A stretch of DNA of 64,000 bases from Cryptomeria japonica (Eukaryota; Streptophyta; Pinopsida; Cupressales; Cupressaceae): contig NC_081413.1 in NCBI RefSeq assembly GCF_030272615.1, positions 332,856,302 to 332,920,301 of the forward strand, written 5' to 3'. The translations under genes were made by a program, and so were the position numbers. Positions 43,874-56,143 of the stretch are shown piece after piece; the stretch's first letter is position 1, and every line of letters starts with the position of its first letter. A model generated the notes under the pieces. That model saw only the letters and a list, made by a program, of their open reading frames with translations. It had not been told where the DNA came from and did no database searches.

Positions 43874-45170
43874 TGTTGGCAACAACAATGAAGGAAAACT
43901 GAGGGGGGGGGGGGGGGGGGGGTGAATCAGTTTTCATCAGATTAACAAACTTAACCTCAAATACAAATCTGATTAACTGCAACAACAACAAAGATAAGCA
44001 AATTGATAGCACAACACACAACACCAAGATTTTGACGTGGAAAACCCGGTTAAGGGAAAAACCACGGTGGGAACATACTCACAATAAGATGATACTATGT
44101 TGTAGTATGTGAAAATAATTACAATGGGGAATGCACCTGCATTCAGGCTCATCACCTAGAGCTCACTGTTCACTACCTTACAAGGAAGTCTCACTAACTT
44201 ACAAAATATTCGGACAACAATTCGGAATCAAATGAACTTAAAGAATAACATCTGCAAATGCCCGATGTTAGTTCCGGTTAAGCACATTTGTCTTCTCTAC
44301 AACACTCCAATATCTGCTCAATCACAATGTCGAAGGATGTATTCACTTGTTCGCACCTTTACCACTCTCTAATAATGCAGACAAAACACCGATACCAAAT
44401 TTACATGACTTAATCACCTATTTATACAATTCATCAACCTTGACTACAAGGTCAGCCAAACCCTCAACTCACAATTACAAAATTACATCACACGATACAA
44501 AGATCGACCACCGGACCAATATTGTGATATACATGATATAACATGGACCTAAATCAAATGCTCAAACACGTGACACCACTAGAAAGTTCATCAAGATCAA
44601 CTGCAACATGCTACACCACTAGGAATACCGCATAACACGAAGAATATCACCGGTTCAACAAAAACACCAAAAACGCGCACAAGGATCAATGTGGACCACC
44701 AAAACAAATAGGACACAATTAGGAAACACTAGCAAGTTAGAATGATTTGTAACAACTGTACCAACACCACTTATCAAATCTTCATTGATCAACATCTGAA
44801 ACTCAAGAACACTCAAACAACAACAAATGTCACAAGGAAAGATAACATGCAGAGCAACAAATCACGATCCATCTGAAATGAAGATACAAAAGAACATCCC
44901 AAACAATCTCCCAAAAACTGAACTCAAGATCTGATCACACCGGAATATACTGGAGGAAATACCGAACTCTGCAAAGCACTGATCAGAAGAACCAAACTGT
45001 AAACCAGATCATATGATATGATCAATTAAGCTTCCGGATCACAGAAACCAATACAGAAAGATATAATGATACTAGAAGTATTCCATATACCGAACCATGA
45101 TCCCAATAAATCACAAGACTATGTTGACATCAATGACAACAACATATCCTAGCAGCAGTAATGTCCAACA
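43874..45170. mobile_element. Solo LTR S (TSD actta)
   Basis: This is a 1,297-bp unit with ends TGTTGG...CCAACA and 5-bp target duplications actta at 43869-43873 and 45171-45175. A run of 20 G (43903-43922) lies 30 bp inside the left end and is followed by TGAATCAGTTTTC. A block GACGTGGAAAACCC...GGGAAAAACCACGG is at about 44034-44070; from memory, such blocks are common in plant LTRs. It has no coding capacity. Confidence 0.88.
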
Positions 45171-45175
45171 ACTTA

Positions 45176-46301
45176 TCCTATTGAGGTGGATTCCTCTCCT
45201 ATTGAGGTGGAGAGTGATTGGGTGGGAGAGGTTCAGTGTTGTTGCAAGGGGGTTGTTGTTGCCTTGTTTATGGTTTGTGGCTGTGGGATTGTTGATGAGT
45301 TGTTGAGACCTATTTTATTGCTGGTTTTGGGAGATAGAGTAAAACCCATTAACCTTATTTAAGGTGAGTTGTTGGAAGGTTTTGGGCTTCCTTCTGGTGC
45401 AAATGGTTTATTATTGTTGATTTTTCTAATCTGCTTTGTGTGGGCTGCCAGTTCTTTGATGATCATCTTTTCGACAATGTTTCTTTCTTGTTTTGGGTTT
45501 AGGGTCCCTTCAAAACTTTCTTTATGGGGTTTCGGGTGCCTTTAAAACCTATTGTAAGCGGTTTCGGGTCCCCTCAAAGACTGATTGATCCTTTATCAAA
45601 AACAATATGCATCTAATAAGTTGTTTTGGAAGGTCATTTCCTCATATTCCACTTCCTATTGCACGTAACATCAAATATACATAAATGGTCCTGCACCTAG
45701 ACTAGAAGCAACCACCAAATGTAAGATAGATTTATTGTATGGTAGAGGCAATATAATGGTGTTTGTTCATAGTCTCAGTACATTTGTTAAGAGGCAAATT
45801 GACAGTTCTTTGAAATATTTTAAATTATTATTGGTCTACTAACCTAGGATCAAAGCAGATTGACAAATTAGTTTTAATGTAGAAATTTTTTCAATTGTGT
45901 TCCTTTTCTTCACTTTTATTTTGGAACTTCTAAATTTTTTTTCTTGCTAGGACATAGAGGAGGGCTGGCCATCCCTTGCCAATTTTTGCCTATTTCCAGG
46001 ATGTCCCCTGTTTTTTTCTGGATTGAGGATGGCCCTAGGGACATTTCCTATCCTTACCCACACCCCCAAAATGTTCTAGGCTTGTAGGTGGCTGTAAAAG
46101 CCTATGGAATGTCTCCCTATGTAACATAGATTTTTATTGAAAGTGAGTCTTCTTGTTTGTGTTTTAGATAGAGCTGTAGAATTTTATCAAATATTCTCTC
46201 CTCTAAAGCATACTGATTTTATGCATTAGGGAAACATCTAATTGATAGCTGGACTACTATATGTGCTAGCTAAATTTTTCTTGCATATGACTTGTTAAGA
46301 T
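45176..46301. other. Unassigned stretch
   Basis: The first ~150 bp continues the coding-like host of solo LTR S. The rest shows no gene or repeat I can name, apart from two short similar phrases 'tttcgggt(g/c)cc' near 45530 and 45565. Confidence 0.35.
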
Positions 46302-46990
46302 TGTAATGTCCCCAGTTTTGGGTTCTCTAGCTATGCAATTGGCTTTGACCTTCTTGGTGAGTGTAATCACTGTTAGAGGGGTTATTTGATGTTGCCTATG
46401 AGCTCAGTTAGTTTTGAGGACACTTAAGCCATTTTTCAAAGTGAATTCCAACTTTTGTTGTGTTCTCCAAAATTCTTGGAGACCGCCTATTTATAGAATG
46501 TCGCTCGTTCAGGCCTTGATTCTTATTAGTCATCATCAACATCACCCCAATACAACTAGATTTCAATTTTAATGCTTTCCGATAGTTTCCACAAATTGGG
46601 TATATTAATGGCTTATTAATTATTCTACTAAGATTGCTTAATATTTTTTGAAAAAAGCACCTAAGGTTTATAACTCGTTGGGGAGAGGATGAAAATTTTA
46701 AATCATGGATGCATAAAATGGGGACCTTGTATATCAAAATTATCATTATTTTAGTAAAAATGTCTTTTGGAGCTAAAATGGAGTTCTAATTAAAAAGGTA
46801 GTTTTTAATCTGTGCTTTCATGAAATTTTGGCAAGAAAAAGTATAAAAGGCATTTTAGGGGATCATTTGGTTTTTGTAGACTATTATATTTTTCTCTGGT
46901 GAAGCCTTTGTGGTTTGGAGATTGAAGTTCGTTCATCTTAGCCTTCTAGAGGACAAAAACCCTCTTGGAGAAGAATAATTACAGTGGTGA
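46302..46990 (+). repeat. Possible LTR U
   Basis: TGTAATGTCCCCAG at 46302 is a P-type LTR start, and a TATA box (AGTATAAAAGG) is near 46841. The 5-mer aagat occurs just before the start (46297-46301) and at 46991-46995, which would give a 689-bp unit. The right end reads GA instead of CA, so the boundary is tentative. Confidence 0.4.
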
Positions 46991-46995
46991 AAGAT

Positions 46996-48246
46996 CCCCA
47001 TTGGTTATTGTTGGTGTAGCTTGTTCAAAGTTGTAGGTTGTGTGAACAGGAGATTTGAGGTAAATGTTTGGCATTGAAGTTTCTGTAGTATTGTTGAGAT
47101 TTGAGGAAAAAGGTCAGAGTTTTGTTTGATCTAAGTTTCCAAGATTTTTAGGTGATAGTGGCAGTTGTTGAAGTGACGTTGAAATTGAAACTTTGCTATA
47201 ACATTAATTAAATTCCTTACTTAGGTGGAATTCACAACCTCAAAATTCCTTGAATGTCATGAAATTATGCCCCCCCTTTTGCAAACTTCCTTGTTCATGA
47301 TGAAAATGCACTCCAAGGTTTGTATTGCGTAAGTCTAAAATGGTAAGAGCAATATTGCATTTTTGCCCAAAGGTAAGAGAAATGGTTTTTTATCATTGAA
47401 ATTCCGCCCCAAAGATGTGATCAAAATGCAAGGTAAAATCTCCTAAGTGTTTAAAAGAGGGCGCTAATCCTTGATCATATTGCATTTCCACCTAATAAGC
47501 TTTGTAATTTCCTTTTCAAACAGTAAGATCCATTCAAGAAAGGTTACTTTTTCAAGATTCAAAATCCAATTGCATGAGAAGAAAGGGTGGAATTCCTATA
47601 CTTAATTGCAATCTTGCTCAAGGGAAGTGAAATTTCCTCTCATGTGAAATGTGCCCAAAGTTAAATGTTTCTTAGCATCATCTAAAATACGCTTTCCTAA
47701 AAGTGTAATTTCAAGTTGGCCTCCAAGAACATGTTTTAGCAATTGAAAAAGAATGTGATATTAATTTCCAAGGCAAATTGCACCTACCCTTGCAAATTTC
47801 ATAACTGTGCTACAATTGTGTCCTATAAAATTCCTCCATCACTAAGGAAATGCGCTTGAAAATTTCTTGCAAGTGCCTTAACCCCGCCCTATAAAATCCC
47901 TCCATCACTAAGGAAATGAGCTTGAAAATTTCTTGCAAGTGCCTTAACCCCACTGAAACCTAGTTGTTGATCCTTCACCATGTTGCAATTGCACCCTATG
48001 GAAGGAAATTTCTTCCACCCATAACAAGTCTGACCCTTTCAAGGAATTGTGGCTAACGATGAACATTCAAGGAGGCATGCAAGATAAACATCAAGACAAG
48101 TGCAATTTCAAGGAGAGAATTGTTTGGGTGATTGAATTAATGATGAAGAATACTACAATGTGGAGAGATGGATTCAATGATGCAAGAGGTGATAGCAAAG
48201 AACATTACAAGGCGAAGGAAGACAAGTTCAAGAATTTCAAGATGAG
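46996..48246 (+). repeat. Long LTR-like unit H, left part
   Basis: Low-complexity sequence with repeated phrases around 'gcaatttc(c)', 'ttgcatttt.gccc' and 'aatttcttgcaagtg' leads into text that continues at 49799 once solo LTR T is removed. It occupies the place of the motif arrays in A and E, but I could not define its start. No ORF is present. Confidence 0.5.
47822..47951. repeat. 66-bp tandem duplication
   Basis: Two nearly identical copies (47822-47887 and 47888-47951) start CCTATAAAAT(T/C)CCTCCATC and end GTGCCTTAACCCC. Confidence 0.92.
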
Positions 48247-49280
48247 TGTAATGTTCCCAGTTGGGGATTGGATTATTTGGCGTTCAAGTCCTACAAACAA
48301 ACGTTAGTAGACAAACAATATGAAAGATAATTAAACATATATATTCATTTGTGCAATTATACAAGAAAGAATGCTATACGTTAAGCTACATATTTAACAA
48401 TTAATGTTAAACTAATTTATTGTTATCTATAAAAAGGATACAATACTTAATTGGACTTTATACAATACTTAATTGGACTTTACCTGGATTGACCCAACCC
48501 TCTATTGAGAAACATTTCTCAGTTAGGAGCAGCCCAAGATGTCGTCCTCCTAAGGTCTCTATTTGGGATCTCTATTAATGAGTGAAATCATTAATGCTCT
48601 CAAGCTTGGCAGAGATCCCACCCCTGCTCAAGCCTCTCTAGCTCTAACATATGCATATGGTTAATCTCTACGATATATATATTGTCTCTAAGAGATTCCC
48701 TATGAATCTCTCTCTGGATTCCTCTTGGAATCTTGGCATTCAACTCTGCTCTAAAATGCCTTAATGATTCCTAGCTCTGTAAATTTCCTTTGAAGCAATC
48801 TCTATTTCCTCTGTTTTAATTCTGAGTGTATCTCTATAGTCTTATGGTAATTTGTTTTTTTTTACATCACTAATATATTGCTATTATAATATAATCTTGA
48901 ATGTATCCCTGTTTCTAGAAATGTTATTACAATTCTGGGTGCATCTCTATGTTGCTAATTCTGAATATATCCCTACAACTTTGATTCTAAATGCATCTCT
49001 GTTAATTTAGAATGTATCTATGTTATTTATCGGCTGTTCTATTTAAGTCTATCTTGCAGTATGATTCGAATTATACGGTATTATGTATGAGATATTTGCT
49101 ATGGTTTAGGGTGAACCACTTACAGATTACTTGCTGGAGGTGTATCCTGGATATGCTGGGTACGCTTCCCTCTTTCCACGATTTGCTTCCAACGTGCTAT
49201 CCCCCACTTCCTCTCCTTTCTCCTTCCTTAGCGCAACCCCGTGGTCTTATGTATTTGGCTTGGTTCCCGTCAAGGGGCAT

Positions 49281-49345
49281 GACTCCCGTGCGTGACTCCT
49301 GTGCGTGACTCCCGTGCGTGACTCCCGTGCGTGACTCCTGTGCGT
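49281..49345. repeat. 13-bp minisatellite
   Basis: Five head-to-tail copies of GACTCC(C/T)GTGCGT. It is strikingly more GC-rich than its AT-rich surroundings. Confidence 0.95.
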
Positions 49346-49536
49346 GACTAACATATTTTGTTTGCCTATGTTTAATCCTTTCGTGACTTAAGGTTTCGTT
49401 TTTTTAATTTAATTCATTACCGGCTCCAACGCTATCCTTAACATTAATTTATCTTTAATAAATTGCGGTTTACTTTCTTATTTATTTGTTTCATCATTAT
49501 TAATTAATATTTACCAAGAGTTATTCTTTATTTATT

Positions 49537-49714
49537 AATTATTATTTGTCCCTCATGTTATTTGTAGCATTTGATTAAAAGGTGATATATATATAAAAAA
49601 AATGAATAATAATTAAATAATAATTAATTATTATTTGTCCCTTATGTTATTTGTAGCATTTGATTAATAGGTGATATATATATAAAAAATGAATAATAAT
49701 TAATAATTATTTAT
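49537..49714. repeat. 89-bp tandem duplication
   Basis: Two copies, each starting AATTATTATTTGTCCC(T), containing GTTATTTGTAGCATTTGATTAA and ending in ATATATAAAAAA..TGAATAATAATTAA. Confidence 0.92.
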
Positions 49715-49798
49715 TTAATAATTAAAATTGTTGTGTATTTGACAAGAATAAGGTGTTAGGATATCATATTTACATTAATCGGGGGTCATTGCAATGAG

Positions 49799-50842
49799 GA
49801 CTCAACAAGGAAAAATATAAGATGACCTTGTATTTCCTTTGGAAATCCAAGATCAAGGTCCAGTACATTCAAGATATTTGGAGGAAGATGATTGCAAGAT
49901 CAAGGTCAATATTCACATACTTGAGGGAAGATTACATTCAAGAAGAGGTATTCTAAGGATGAGAAGGACATTGCAACACAAAGTCAAGAACTCCACTTGG
50001 GAATTCAAGTCCAAGGTAAGGAATTTCAAGATTCCAAGGTTGAGATTGGAATGCATCACAAGAAGGAAGATTCTCAAACAAGAAGATGGAAAGTGAAATA
50101 TGATCAAAGGATGAATGATAGTTTTAGAAGATTTAAGAAAAGTCAGAAGACTTGATCACTAAAATGATGCAATTTGGGAATACGAACCATCACAATCAGT
50201 CAAAGGTGATGATCTACAAGGAGCATACTGAGGTGGCACCTAATCATCATCAACCAGTTCGATCATTCCAAGTCAGTGTGTCCAAGTTCATTGAATCTGA
50301 TTCATCCCAAGGACAATGACACACGTGGAAGGCACTGAATTTAATGTACCTAACCTCATTTCTTATTGGTTCAAATCCAAGGAAGGACATGTGTCCAAAG
50401 CATTGTAATTTTGTCATTGGTCAAAATGGAGTTAATTTTAACTCACCCTAATTAGGGTTTCATCTTGTTATCTCGACCATTTATCATGAATTGATTAGAG
50501 CCATTCAATTGTAAATGAGACCTCTATATAAGGCTCAACTCTCTCATTTGTAAAAGGTTAATAGTCAATAGTCAAAGAATAGTTAGTAGTTGATCAATAG
50601 ATAGTTAGAGCTAGTAGTAGAATAGGAGGAAAGGAGATTGTTGCCAAGGCTCGTTGTAATAAACAAACTTTTTCATTAAAGTGATGGTGGATTGTGTATG
50701 CTATTTCAACTTGTTACATGGTCTCTACTTCTCATACTTTCAGATGTGTTAGATGAATGGAAGATTTCATTGTTGATGAATGGTGAAACCTAATGTTCAT
50801 ACCACTTGGAGTTTGTTGACTGCAAATTGCAGTGTGTGGTTA
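49799..50842 (+). repeat. Long LTR-like unit H, right part
   Basis: Clearly homologous to 59160-60030 of unit E, sharing AAGGACATGTGTCCAA, TTTTGTCATTGGTCAAA, AATTAGGGTTT, the GGCCATT-like box (50475) and the second TATA (CTCTATATAAGG, 50523-50533). It is interrupted at 50843 by LTR P2 in the middle of the E-like tail, after GTGTGGTTA. No LPRYPTD-family ORF is present. Confidence 0.8.
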
Positions 50843-53028
50843 TGTAATGTCCCGTTTTCCTCTCTAGTTTGTTTTGGGGACTATTGGCCAATTCCGAGAC
50901 CCGTTGGTCAGTCAAAGGCAGAATTAGGGTTTCCTTTTTTCTAGGAGGATGTTTTGGCAGCTTACATGTTGGAGTTTTATAGTTTTGATTCTGGATTCCT
51001 TCTGGGTTTTCAAAAAGCTTCACAATGATGGTACATGCCTAGCAATTAGTGGACTTTGGTAAACTTACTATATTTAGTAAGTGGGGGCGAGGACAACTCA
51101 TTTTTTTGGGTTTTTAGAGAGCTTCGCGATGGTGTGAAATGCAAATGAATCTGAAGACGTTTTTGAACTTACTATTTTTAGTAAGTTGCGATGGCTGCTC
51201 AGAATGTGGTAAAAATCACTTTGGAAACATACTATTTTAGCAGTATGCTATTTATAGTAAGTACTATTTTTGGCAGGTTGCTGTGGTCCAGTTCCGAAGC
51301 TATTTCTGGCAGTGTAGTTTTTAGTACTTTTGGCCTTCAGTTTACTTTGGCAGTTGTTCAGCACATGGAAAAAAATATTTTTCGTATATTTTAATGCCCC
51401 CTTGGCCTAGGTGTGTGACTTATGTATTTATAGTTATAACTTGAGGTGATAAAGTATTATTTACGTCATAAGGTTTGGGCGATTTATTGTTGAGGAAAAA
51501 TACTTTATGAAGTGAAATATTAATAAGGCAAGATGGACGCCTTATGAAGAAATAAGTCGATTTTATAATATATTTCATTTATCTACCTTGGAAGCCACAT
51601 TACTATTTTATTATCATTTTAATAAAGTATATTTGCTTCTATGAGAAGGTCAACTTGGAGAAAGGAGAAATGAAATGTAATTTCAAAATAATGTGAAGTG
51701 AATGTGCATTTGGGTTTGGCATTCATTTGGAGGAAATGTGAATTTGAATTTGGAGACACAAAATCTATAAATAAGAGTGTTGGGCTCTTGTTTTTGGTAT
51801 CCATGAATATTGCAACGAAGTGCTGCCGGAATTTCGATTGAGTGCTTTGAGGAATTCTTACCTCCTAGTTGAATGCTTAGCTTCTCGCTCGAAAGATAGC
51901 GACTAGTTGAGACAATGAGACTATTCTTCACTCAAGAGAATTGATGGGGTTCATTGAGAAGTTTATGTTTGATGTTTTCTGATTTTTGGTGTGAAGTGTG
52001 TGAGTTGTAGGTTGCTGGTTTTCAATGTGGTTGTAGGTGTGTTTAATTCATAAGCCTTTGTGTGGATCTCTGTCATTTCCGGGTACTGGCTCCTGATCTT
52101 TCTCAAGTCTAGGTGACATCTATTGCTGGTTTGCTGGGTTATTCTCGCTGATTTGGATTTAATGGAGCAAGTCGAACTTCATGCCCTAGCCGTACTATGC
52201 TGGAGAGTGCCTTGGGTTGCGTGTTAATTGTTTGCTCAGTACTTGTTGCTGTTTCTTAGCTCTATCTGGGTCGCCTCATGTCTAGGATTCATTTGATTGT
52301 GTTTTAAAGTTATTTGGTAGGGTTATGAGTGAGTTAGGAGTGAATTTGTGGAGTTTAGTGTTACTGGTTTGAGTTTTCCAGCTTGCTGTTCATGTATATC
52401 AGATTTTAGAATTTGGAGTTTGGAGTGATTTTTGGGAGTGTGAGTTCCTCGGTATTGTGGGAAAGCAACTGATTATCATTTGCAGCTGTTAGACTTGTTA
52501 TCAACACTTGATGTGCCATTTATATTTACCTGTGTAATGCTGATTAGTAGTACTAACAGCAAGTTATATTATGAATTGCTCTTAATTTCCCATTGAATAA
52601 GTGGAAGAGACTGGCTTGCCGCCTATCTTATTTATTGTACTGCTGTCCTCCCGCCGAATAAGCGGTTGAGTAGATTGTTGTTATATTTCAGTCCTCCCGT
52701 TGAATAAGTGGTAGAGTGATTTGTTTCCAGAATTGTAATGATTGTCCTCCCGCTGAAAAGTGGTTGAGTGATTCTTCTCATTTTTTCTTCACCGCTGGAC
52801 AAGTGGAAGGGGCTGGCTTGCCACCCTGCATTGTATTTCAGTTGATTATTGGAGCTAACAATCCCCTATTCACCTTATGCTCTCACCTTCCCACATTGGG
52901 CTCTTGGTGATCAGAAAGTGTAAGGGTTCTCTTTCAACAATATTGAGTTTATATTTCCTAACCTTAACGGGTGTTTGTGGTGTTTGAAAACTAAAAAATT
53001 TGCAAAAAAAGAGTAAGGGGATATTTTA
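50843..53028 (+). repeat. 5' LTR of a chromovirus (P-type LTR, copy 2)
   Basis: It starts TGTAATGTCCC and is homologous to 16105-18156 along its length. It ends GGGGATATTTTA one base before a primer-site-like sequence (53030-53041). It holds two ACTTACTA...TAGTAAGT palindromes (51063 and 51167), a TATA box (CTATAAATAAG, about 51769) and a region of CCCGC(C/T)GAATAAGCGG-like repeats (52600-52810). It is inserted in unit H. Confidence 0.85.
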
Positions 53029-53029
53029 G

Positions 53030-53041
53030 TGTTATCAAAGC
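53030..53041 (+). other. Primer binding site of element P2
   Basis: TGTTATCAAAGC, 10 of 12 matches to the tRNA-iMet site. It is followed by TGGTTTTCCTACCAGCCTGTG, which parallels the post-PBS leader of element 1 (TATTTTTCTGCCAGCCTGTG on its sense strand). Confidence 0.8.
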
Positions 53042-53360
53042 TGGTTTTCCTACCAGCCTGTGTCTTTAATTGATCAGAGCACAAGTTCTCCTTGCCATCT
53101 TGTTGGGTTGTCATTTTTTTGTTCCATATCAGAGTTTGGAAGAATGTCTACCACAGATAAGTCTATGTGCGAGTTAATGCAAGGATTGATTAATTTGATG
53201 AAGGATCCAGATATTAGAAGGGGGTTGGTAAAGGTTCTTGCAAAATCCAAACATAAGAGTCTGAAAATAATATCTTTAACATGAAGACAAATGATGGAGT
53301 TGGTTCTTTGACACATAACTTTGAGATAGTGCTTCATGAAGACTCTTTGGTGATGCATGC
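53042..53360 (+). pseudogene. gag: Element P2: leader and possible gag N-terminus
   Basis: A short open frame within 53060-53284 has an internal Met at 53144 (MSTTDKSMCELMQGLINLMKDPDIRRG). Its position just after the primer site suggests the start of gag. The frame ends at 53282 and unit C is inserted at 53361, so nothing more of this element is visible in the window. Confidence 0.5.
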
Positions 53361-53668
53361 TGTTGGTTGAAAATTTTGTACACTTGGAGAAATATACAAA
53401 ATTGTGGTTTCAACCACAGCACACGAGTAAAAACTCTCCTAATTAAGGGAAGGTTCCCCCTATCTAACTACTACTTGGAAAATAAAATGGGATGGAACAA
53501 CAATCTTTCTTCTTTTTTCGAGAAAGACAATATCCTTTTCTCTTCACAGAAAAGGATAGCGATTGAATAACAGTAGTAACCACTTTCAAGTGAAATAAGA
53601 GAAAGGAAATGAAGTTTCCTGAAAGCGCAAAGACTTCCGTCACTTCCTTCGGGACGGGACAGCAATAT

Positions 53669-54088
53669 CAAGCTCAAAGACTTGACTATTGGAAGTCCTA
53701 TCTACCCTTTGCTATACTAAATTTTACAACGAATAAAAGATAACAGTTCAAAGACTGAAATAATCTATTCTTTTAACACAAAGACAAGAACTAATGCAAG
53801 CTCAAAGACTTGCTGCTATTTCTTATCAAACAGTAATTTTTCCTCGAGAATAGACGCAAGCTCAAAGACTTGCTGCTCCTTCAAGAGAGTTTTCTATTTT
53901 AATTAATCTTCTCTACTTGCAGCTCAAAGACTTCAAATCAGATTGGACTAAGCTCCTTTAGAAACACTTTGCATAGAAGAAATAAAAAGATTCAAACTCA
54001 AACATGTAGCTCAAAGACTCAAAACTTGAGTAATCCTTCTTTCTTATTCTTCAAAACCTTCAATTCACATACATAAGCTCAAAGACTT
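53669..54088. repeat. AGCTCAAAGACTTG motif array (unit C)
   Basis: Copies lie at about 53669, 53737 (variant), 53797, 53857, 53921, 54007 and 54075, collinear with those of unit D. Motifs and spacers are both conserved between the two units. Confidence 0.88.
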
Positions 54089-54156
54089 CTTGCTGTAAAT
54101 TTGGCAGAGTTTTTGCTTGCTTTCCCAAAAGATATATTTACAATGGACCTCTCAAG

Positions 54157-54168
54157 TATTTATAGAAG
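54157..54168 (-). promoter_or_regulatory. TATA box 2 of unit C
   Basis: The minus strand reads TTCTATAAATAC, about 800 bp from the 3' end, as in unit D. Confidence 0.6.
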
Positions 54169-54473
54169 AGGAGCCTTGAGAAAAAGGTGGGAGGATCCTA
54201 ACTAACTTGAGAGATTCTCTCAACCACCAAGACTCATTCAATAACTAATTGAGACTTCATTAGCTAACTAAGAGTTACTCTAACTAACTAAGACTTATTC
54301 AAACTACAGTCCTAATTGGACACAACTTGTAGTTGCCTTACATGTAATTACAAAAGTGCAAGTAATGTGTAACTTGCATTTTACAAAAATTACTTTTACA
54401 TGTAACTTGTTAAAACAAAATTACAACTAAAGATAACAAAAGAGGGAAAATTCAACTAAGTGTTGAAAAACAC

Positions 54474-55698
54474 TTAAGTTGCATTTTGTGAAGACACGAA
54501 TCCTTGAAATTTTCGGATGCTCGCTTGTAGTTCCTCGGGATTCGGTTCATGGGTGTTCTTAGCAACAACCATAGTCTTCACAATAGTGTTGTGACAGCGG
54601 AGGAGCGCGAAATTGTCTTTATCTAGGATAGATTGGATCTTGTGCAAAAAGACTTGGTGTTTCATCAATGCTTGAATTGAAGCTGTCGAGAATTGTTCGC
54701 TTCTCCATTCATTATGAATCCTCATCTGTAAATCAGCAAGAACCTCTTCTTCTGGAATCAGCTCTCCATCCTGACTTACTATATTGCAAGAGGCCCTTTC
54801 ACAATGTGAGACAATACCTCGATAGACTTCATCCCGGAATCTCCTTGCATCATTGATCTCCTCAATGAGGGATTTAAGAACAAGGGTCTTGTTTTCCATG
54901 AGTTCTTTAAATTCCAAGTACATGACCCTGGAAGAGATGATGGTGTGCTCCTGCAAAATACTTAGCTGTTGTTGGGGCATGGTACGCCAGATTGCCAGAC
55001 TTTTCTCAACACTTTCCAGATTGTTTTTGAAAGTGTCAGAAGTCTGATCTAGTTTCTCCTCAATGGTTTCCAACTTAGACATTATTTGAAAAATGTCTTT
55101 TACCACTTGTACACATTGATCATGAAGTTGATCAACCCAGGAATCCAGTGCTTGTACTTTCTGAGCAGCCCTTTCCACTCCACGAATCGATTCTTGGGAA
55201 CCAGAAGAACCTATGGAGTTACTCCCTTCAGCAGTAGGTTTTGTGATTTTATGAATGGCTGCCATGAGCTATCGGTTTTCTTCTTCTAGCTTGTCTTTCT
55301 TTGCAAGAAGATCGTCACACCTTTGCACTAGTGAAGCAACAGAAAACTGAGCATCATGTTTAATGACCTCATGTGTTTGCTTGCCCAATTCTACCCTTGT
55401 AACCTTATAATCAGCAGCTGACATTACATCAAGTGGTTTATCTGCAATAGGTTCCACAATTTCAGCTACTTTCATCTTGTTGCTATCAACAGTTACCCTA
55501 GAGATAGTTTTTGCCTTCTTAGCAACTTTGGATCTGGACTGTTTGAGTTGCTGGTAGTCAAAGGCATTAGGTGAGATCTCTTGCTTCTTCCTTTTCGGGG
55601 TGAAAGAACTAAGCCATGGAGGCAAAGTCATCAACTCACTTCCAGTAGCAGCCATAGGCAAAGAAGAAGCAGTTTCTGTTTGAATTACCGTGGATACC
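54474..55698 (-). pseudogene. Unit C ORF, 3' part: IA-DK box and coiled-coil tail
   Basis: This continues the ORF after unit E. It reads a Lys/Arg-rich segment (FTPKRKKQEISPN, KVAKKAKTISRV, a likely nuclear or nucleic-acid-binding region), the shared box VAEIVEPIADKPLDVMSAADY (about 55410-55470), and LLAKKDKLEEENR. A TAG at 55269 follows, then 263 codons of mostly heptad-patterned sequence containing LDSWVDQLHDQ (compare MDTWIDR in unit A). It ends naturally at 54474. Removing unit E and one copy of the 5-bp duplication keeps the frame. Confidence 0.8.
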
Positions 55699-56143
55699 TG
55701 TTGTGACGTTTTCACACATCGCCCCATTGCAAATGGGGACCCATGTTTTTTGCTCGTTTTGCTCGTTTTCGCTTTGCTTTTTCTAGGGTTTTGTTAGTTT
55801 GTTAGTTGTCTGGATTTAGGGCCAAGCCTTAGGGTTTTAAATTTTGCCTTTTCAAGCCAAAATCCAGTTGTTTTTGAGAGCTTTTTGAGCTTCCTTTTGT
55901 AGGATGCAAATTTTGAATGAAATGAATTCGCCAGAATGGTCTAATTTTCAATTGGAATGTTGATGCAGAGCTTAAATTTGTCTAAGTGTTGAAGATGAAA
56001 TGTGAATTTTTGTCCAATTGAATATTTTTGACCAAATTTTGACATTTTTGATTTTTGATCCTAGGCATCTCAAATGATTTGTTTTCGCCTTGTGAAGTGT
56101 TAAAATGTGTAAAATCATGTTATTTTGGCCTGTAGGAGCAAAA

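Larger units (their letters stand above)
48247..49793 (+). mobile_element. Solo LTR T (TSD atgag)
   Basis: This is a 1,547-bp unit starting TGTAATGTTCCCAG and ending GGGTCATTGCA, with 5-bp target duplications atgag at 48242-48246 and 49794-49798. It has no coding region. It contains a 13-bp minisatellite (49281-49345) and an 89-bp tandem duplication (49537-49714). It is inserted in unit H. Confidence 0.88.

Noticed and set aside
46302-46990. LTR U as a firm solo LTR
   Set aside because: The flanking aagat repeat is present but the right end is GA rather than CA. I kept it only as tentative.
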